Assembly: GCF_038007285.1 (NCBI RefSeq)
Contig: NZ_JBBOWX010000001.1
Location: forward strand, 1,443,501 to 1,507,500
Direction of reading: 5' to 3'
Source: Sporosarcina sp. FSL K6-3457
GTDB lineage: Bacteria; Bacillota; Bacilli; Bacillales_A; Planococcaceae
Length of the DNA: 64,000 nt
Of the stretch, positions 61,862 to 64,000 are shown in pieces. Every line of letters starts with the position of its first letter. Within the stretch, counting starts at the first letter, position 1. A program made the translations under genes and the position numbers. The notes below the pieces were generated by a model. The model was not told the DNA's origin. It saw only the letters and a program-made list of their open reading frames with translations, and ran no database searches.

Positions 61862-62175
61862 CAAAAAATCCCGCCCGATTCAATCATGAATTGATTGAAA
61901 AGGACGAGATGAATGCTCGTGTTACCACCTTTTTTCGTTGCCTATTCACATAGACAACCTCAGCAAGTACAAAATCCTACCAGGATGGATTTTAGACTGT
62001 GATATAGATAACGGGTACCAATTCCCGCCGCTAATCTACTGATGCAAACTTGTTGCACGTTCAACGCAGAGCTCAGAGGCCATTGTTCAAGTGGAGTTTT
62101 TCTGCTTCTTTTCAGCGACCGAAGCTTTCTGTGAGAAATCCTATGCACTTTACTTTTCTCTTCAACGCTTATAGT
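61862..62175 (-). promoter_or_regulatory. T-box leader, probable Met (AUG) specifier
   Basis: Read on the minus strand: a T-box sequence AAGGTGGTAACACGAG (plus 61914-61929) with its terminator/antiterminator (CCTTTTCAATCA/TGATTGAATCGGG, T run at 61863-61868), and a stem I with GAAC-A-ATG-G-CCTCTGAG at about 62088-62072. The codon ATG (62083-62081) follows the GAA motif and precedes TGAG, as specifiers do. One-base shift would give AAT (Asn). Uncharged tRNA would allow read-through into the SAM hydrolase gene. Confidence 0.85.
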
Positions 62176-62186
62176 TATTAGAAAGT

Positions 62187-62215
62187 ACTTTACATGAAGA
62201 TGAAAGAAAGGTCAA
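62187..62215 (-). promoter_or_regulatory. Promoter of the T-box transcript
   Basis: On the minus strand TTGACC (62215-62210) and TAAAGT (62192-62187) are 17 nt apart, just upstream of the T-box leader. Confidence 0.6.
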
Positions 62216-62357
62216 TCTTTTTCGAGTATTCATTTTAAACTAATTTATAAACCGCTATATTTCTACAACCTTCCACTTGTGAAATGGCGAGTAATGTCCG
62301 ATAATTAGGTGATGAAGTAAACGATACGGGACTATATTACGGGGGAGGAATGGGTGT

Positions 62358-62690
62358 ATGGAAATAACAAATACAATGATTTTGACAGCTATCACTGATT
62401 TATCGGGCTTTGTTAAGGTGCTTGTGGAGGATGTTAAGACACTTACCGAAGATATGGTAGAAGTGAAGAGTGACATTGCGGGGATGAAGGAAGACATTTC
62501 AGGAATAAAAGTCGAGTTGACTGAAGTGAAGGAAGAGGTTTCAAGTATTAAGCAAGAAATGAAACAGATTAATGAAAAAATTGGTGCGACTCATGACTTA
62601 GCAATACGAATCGATGATAAAGTAACGATTCTAAATGGTGAATTTTTAGGTACTCGTGCGGATGTACTAGCACTACAACGTGCAAGATAA
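62358..62690 (+). CDS. Small coiled-coil protein
   Basis: 110 aa. Heptad-patterned from about residue 20 to 75 (VKTLTEDMVEVKSDIAGMKE, DISGIKVELTEVKEEVSSIK). GGGGGAGG upstream. The architecture (short start, long coiled coil, helical tail) resembles the 17665 protein, though sequence similarity is modest. Function unknown. Confidence 0.72.
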   Translation: MEITNTMILTAITDLSGFVKVLVEDVKTLTEDMVEVKSDIAGMKEDISGIKVELTEVKEEVSSIKQEMKQINEKIGATHDLAIRIDDKVTILNGEFLGTRADVLALQRAR

Positions 62691-62776
62691 TATTAAGTGT
62701 TTGCCACTCTGCTTCGCTTTTTAAGCAGTTTTGTGGTACTATTTGTGTTTAGATTAGAAGAGGACGTGAAGTTGAA

Positions 62777-63151
62777 TTGATTACAATTACAGTACCAAAT
62801 GCAGATATAACAATTGTGCAGCGTAAGCAAGAAATGGCTCCGGGTGTTGCGCCGATTAAACCGATTTATGGCTTTATTGATTTACATGAAATTCCTCGCG
62901 ATAAAGGCGGTATCATCTTGTTTTATAACAATAAAGATGAATTGCTGTTCGCTGGGAAAGCGCGTAAACTTCGTCAACGTGTCAAGAAGCATTTTGAGGA
63001 CACAGTGTCACCGATTAAAGATCACCGCAACGAGGTTAAACAAATTTCCGTTATTATCGTTGAAGATCCAATGGAACGCGAAATTTACGAAACGTATATT
63101 ATTAATACGCAACGTGCGAAATACAATGTCGATAAAGTATTTTTTGAATGA
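62777..63151 (+). CDS. GIY-YIG-like protein
   Basis: 124 aa. After a 40-residue lead, the segment GGIILFYNNKDELLFAGKARKLRQRVKKHF, and EREIYETYIINTQRAKYNVD, has the layout of a UvrC-type GIY-YIG fold. The GIY is replaced by GII and YIG by FAG; the Arg and the Glu positions (R..RV, ERE) remain. Start TTG 62777; GAAGTTGA is a weak site. Nuclease activity uncertain. Confidence 0.72.
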   Translation: MITITVPNADITIVQRKQEMAPGVAPIKPIYGFIDLHEIPRDKGGIILFYNNKDELLFAGKARKLRQRVKKHFEDTVSPIKDHRNEVKQISVIIVEDPMEREIYETYIINTQRAKYNVDKVFFE

Positions 63152-63225
63152 ACGAAATGGAGAGCTGACTGCTACGCGCAATCGGCTTTTCTTTTTGACT
63201 ATATACATAAGAAAAGGGTGGAAGC

Positions 63226-64000
63226 ATGGACGAGAGATTACAGCAGATTGCTGATGAGGCGCACGTGAAGTTTGGGTTGGATGCGTATAAGTTGGAAAGA
63301 CACTCGATTTCTAAGCATAGAGATGCAAAAGGTGAAGCGTATTATGTTGTGAATATGGAGTGGTTTCCGAAAGAATTGAACGAGACAATAGAAGAAGATA
63401 TGAATCCGGAAGGTACTGCATGTCTTGAATATAATATTCAAGAACAGTGTTTTGACAGTGTTATTTTCACCCTAGGGCAATCTTTTTCAACGCTAGCACC
63501 ATTTGTAAAGAAAACACCTGAAGAAGTGGCGGCTTGGCTTGAAAAGCAAACAGGGTTAACATACGGGATTGATTTTAAACTAACGCAAGCAAGTAGTGAT
63601 GAGTTCCAATTTGAAATGGATATAGAAGGCGTTAGAATGTCTCCAGCTTTTATGATAAATGTGAAATTTGATGAAATGGGTAAACTTACTTCATATTCAA
63701 GATATGGTAGAGCTCCTCATCAGGAGGACATCATGAAATCCGCATTCACGCTAACGCTAGAAGAGATAGAGCCACTTGTAAAAAAACAGTTACAGCTAGT
63801 AGAGTTTCCATCTGAATTAGATAACCGATTCGTTCCGGCATACGCGATGGAGGAAGTATTTGTGACAGTAGATGGGCAGCGAATCATTCCGTTTTTTGAA
63901 CATGAACGAACAATCGTAAAAGTGGGAGAAATAGTGGAATGGGATCATCCGCTTGCGCAAACATTTGAGCGTGAAGAACTAACCTTCGTTTCTGAATCAA
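63226..64000 (+). CDS. Unknown soluble protein (3' partial)
   Basis: ATG 63226 with AAAAGGGTGG upstream opens a frame that runs uninterrupted to the window end (258 codons visible). The start is DERLQQIADEAHVKFGLDAY; middle segments TLAPFVKKTPEEVAAWLEKQ and LTLEEIEPLVKKQL look helical. No signal peptide or membrane segment. It resembles YcdB/YcdC-type proteins only in general layout; the family is not certain. Confidence 0.7.
   Translation, partial: MDERLQQIADEAHVKFGLDAYKLERHSISKHRDAKGEAYYVVNMEWFPKELNETIEEDMNPEGTACLEYNIQEQCFDSVIFTLGQSFSTLAPFVKKTPEEVAAWLEKQTGLTYGIDFKLTQASSDEFQFEMDIEGVRMSPAFMINVKFDEMGKLTSYSRYGRAPHQEDIMKSAFTLTLEEIEPLVKKQLQLVEFPSELDNRFVPAYAMEEVFVTVDGQRIIPFFEHERTIVKVGEIVEWDHPLAQTFEREELTFVSES

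Overview
The window reads as chromosome of a low-to-moderate GC Bacillales bacterium. Gene content (OpuA-type osmoprotectant uptake, FMN, S-box and T-box leaders, ECF sigma, frequent TTG/GTG starts after strong AGGAGG-like sites) suggests Planococcaceae, possibly Sporosarcina-like; this is inferred from familiarity, not from a marker gene. No rRNA, tRNA, prophage or CRISPR array was seen.

Layout. 0-2.4 kb: end of a trehalose operon (treC, treR). 2.5-4.4 kb: a zinc-finger/HTH/DUF2087/GIY-YIG-like protein followed by a strictly phased non-coding array of 36 units at 21 or 19 nt. 4.4-10.7 kb: GbsR-type regulator divergent from an opuA operon with two tandem opuAC copies separated by a complete IS4-family element inserted exactly at the first opuAC stop codon. 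10.8-13.8 kb: FMN riboswitch and a decayed riboflavin operon (ribD broken, ribBA lacking its GTP cyclohydrolase half, ribE and ribH intact). 14-18 kb: ASCH protein, ECF sigma factor with a catalytically dead signal-peptidase-like partner, a split relative of the 2.5 kb regulator. 18.3-22.3 kb: ABC-2 transporter cassette with lipoprotein. 22.4-26 kb: GNAT enzyme, small unknowns, decayed transposase remnants. 26-30.2 kb: sulfur block (mtnE-like aminotransferase, S-box riboswitch, metNPQ). 30.3-38.5 kb: pepF, Nudix pair, AAA ATPase, thioesterase, nagZ and small proteins. 38.6-47.2 kb: HxlR/MFS, aldo-keto reductase, TetR/fabF, racemase-like pseudogene, PadR/HAAS pair, catalase. 47.3-50.3 kb: YitT protein and a GAF-PAS-GGDEF-EAL protein. 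50.5-57.4 kb: nitroreductase and four MFS transporters with PadR and MarR regulators. 57.4-64 kb: two phosphatases, a sirtuin, DUF4163/3298 and DUF1232 proteins, a SAM hydrolase behind a T-box leader, a coiled-coil protein, a GIY-YIG-like protein and a truncated unknown.

The most notable structure is not protein coding. (1) A structured interspersed repeat of about 130-225 bp occurs four times (10970, 11640, 27291, 40324 inverted); its hairpin stems covary between copies. One copy sits between the FMN aptamer and ribD, one inside ribD, one just upstream of the S-box. (2) The 21/19-nt phased array after 3629 has a shorter, degenerate 21-nt counterpart near 43350. (3) The riboflavin operon keeps its riboswitch but has lost at least two enzyme activities. 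(4) A T-box leader with a probable Met (AUG) specifier precedes an S-adenosylmethionine hydrolase gene.
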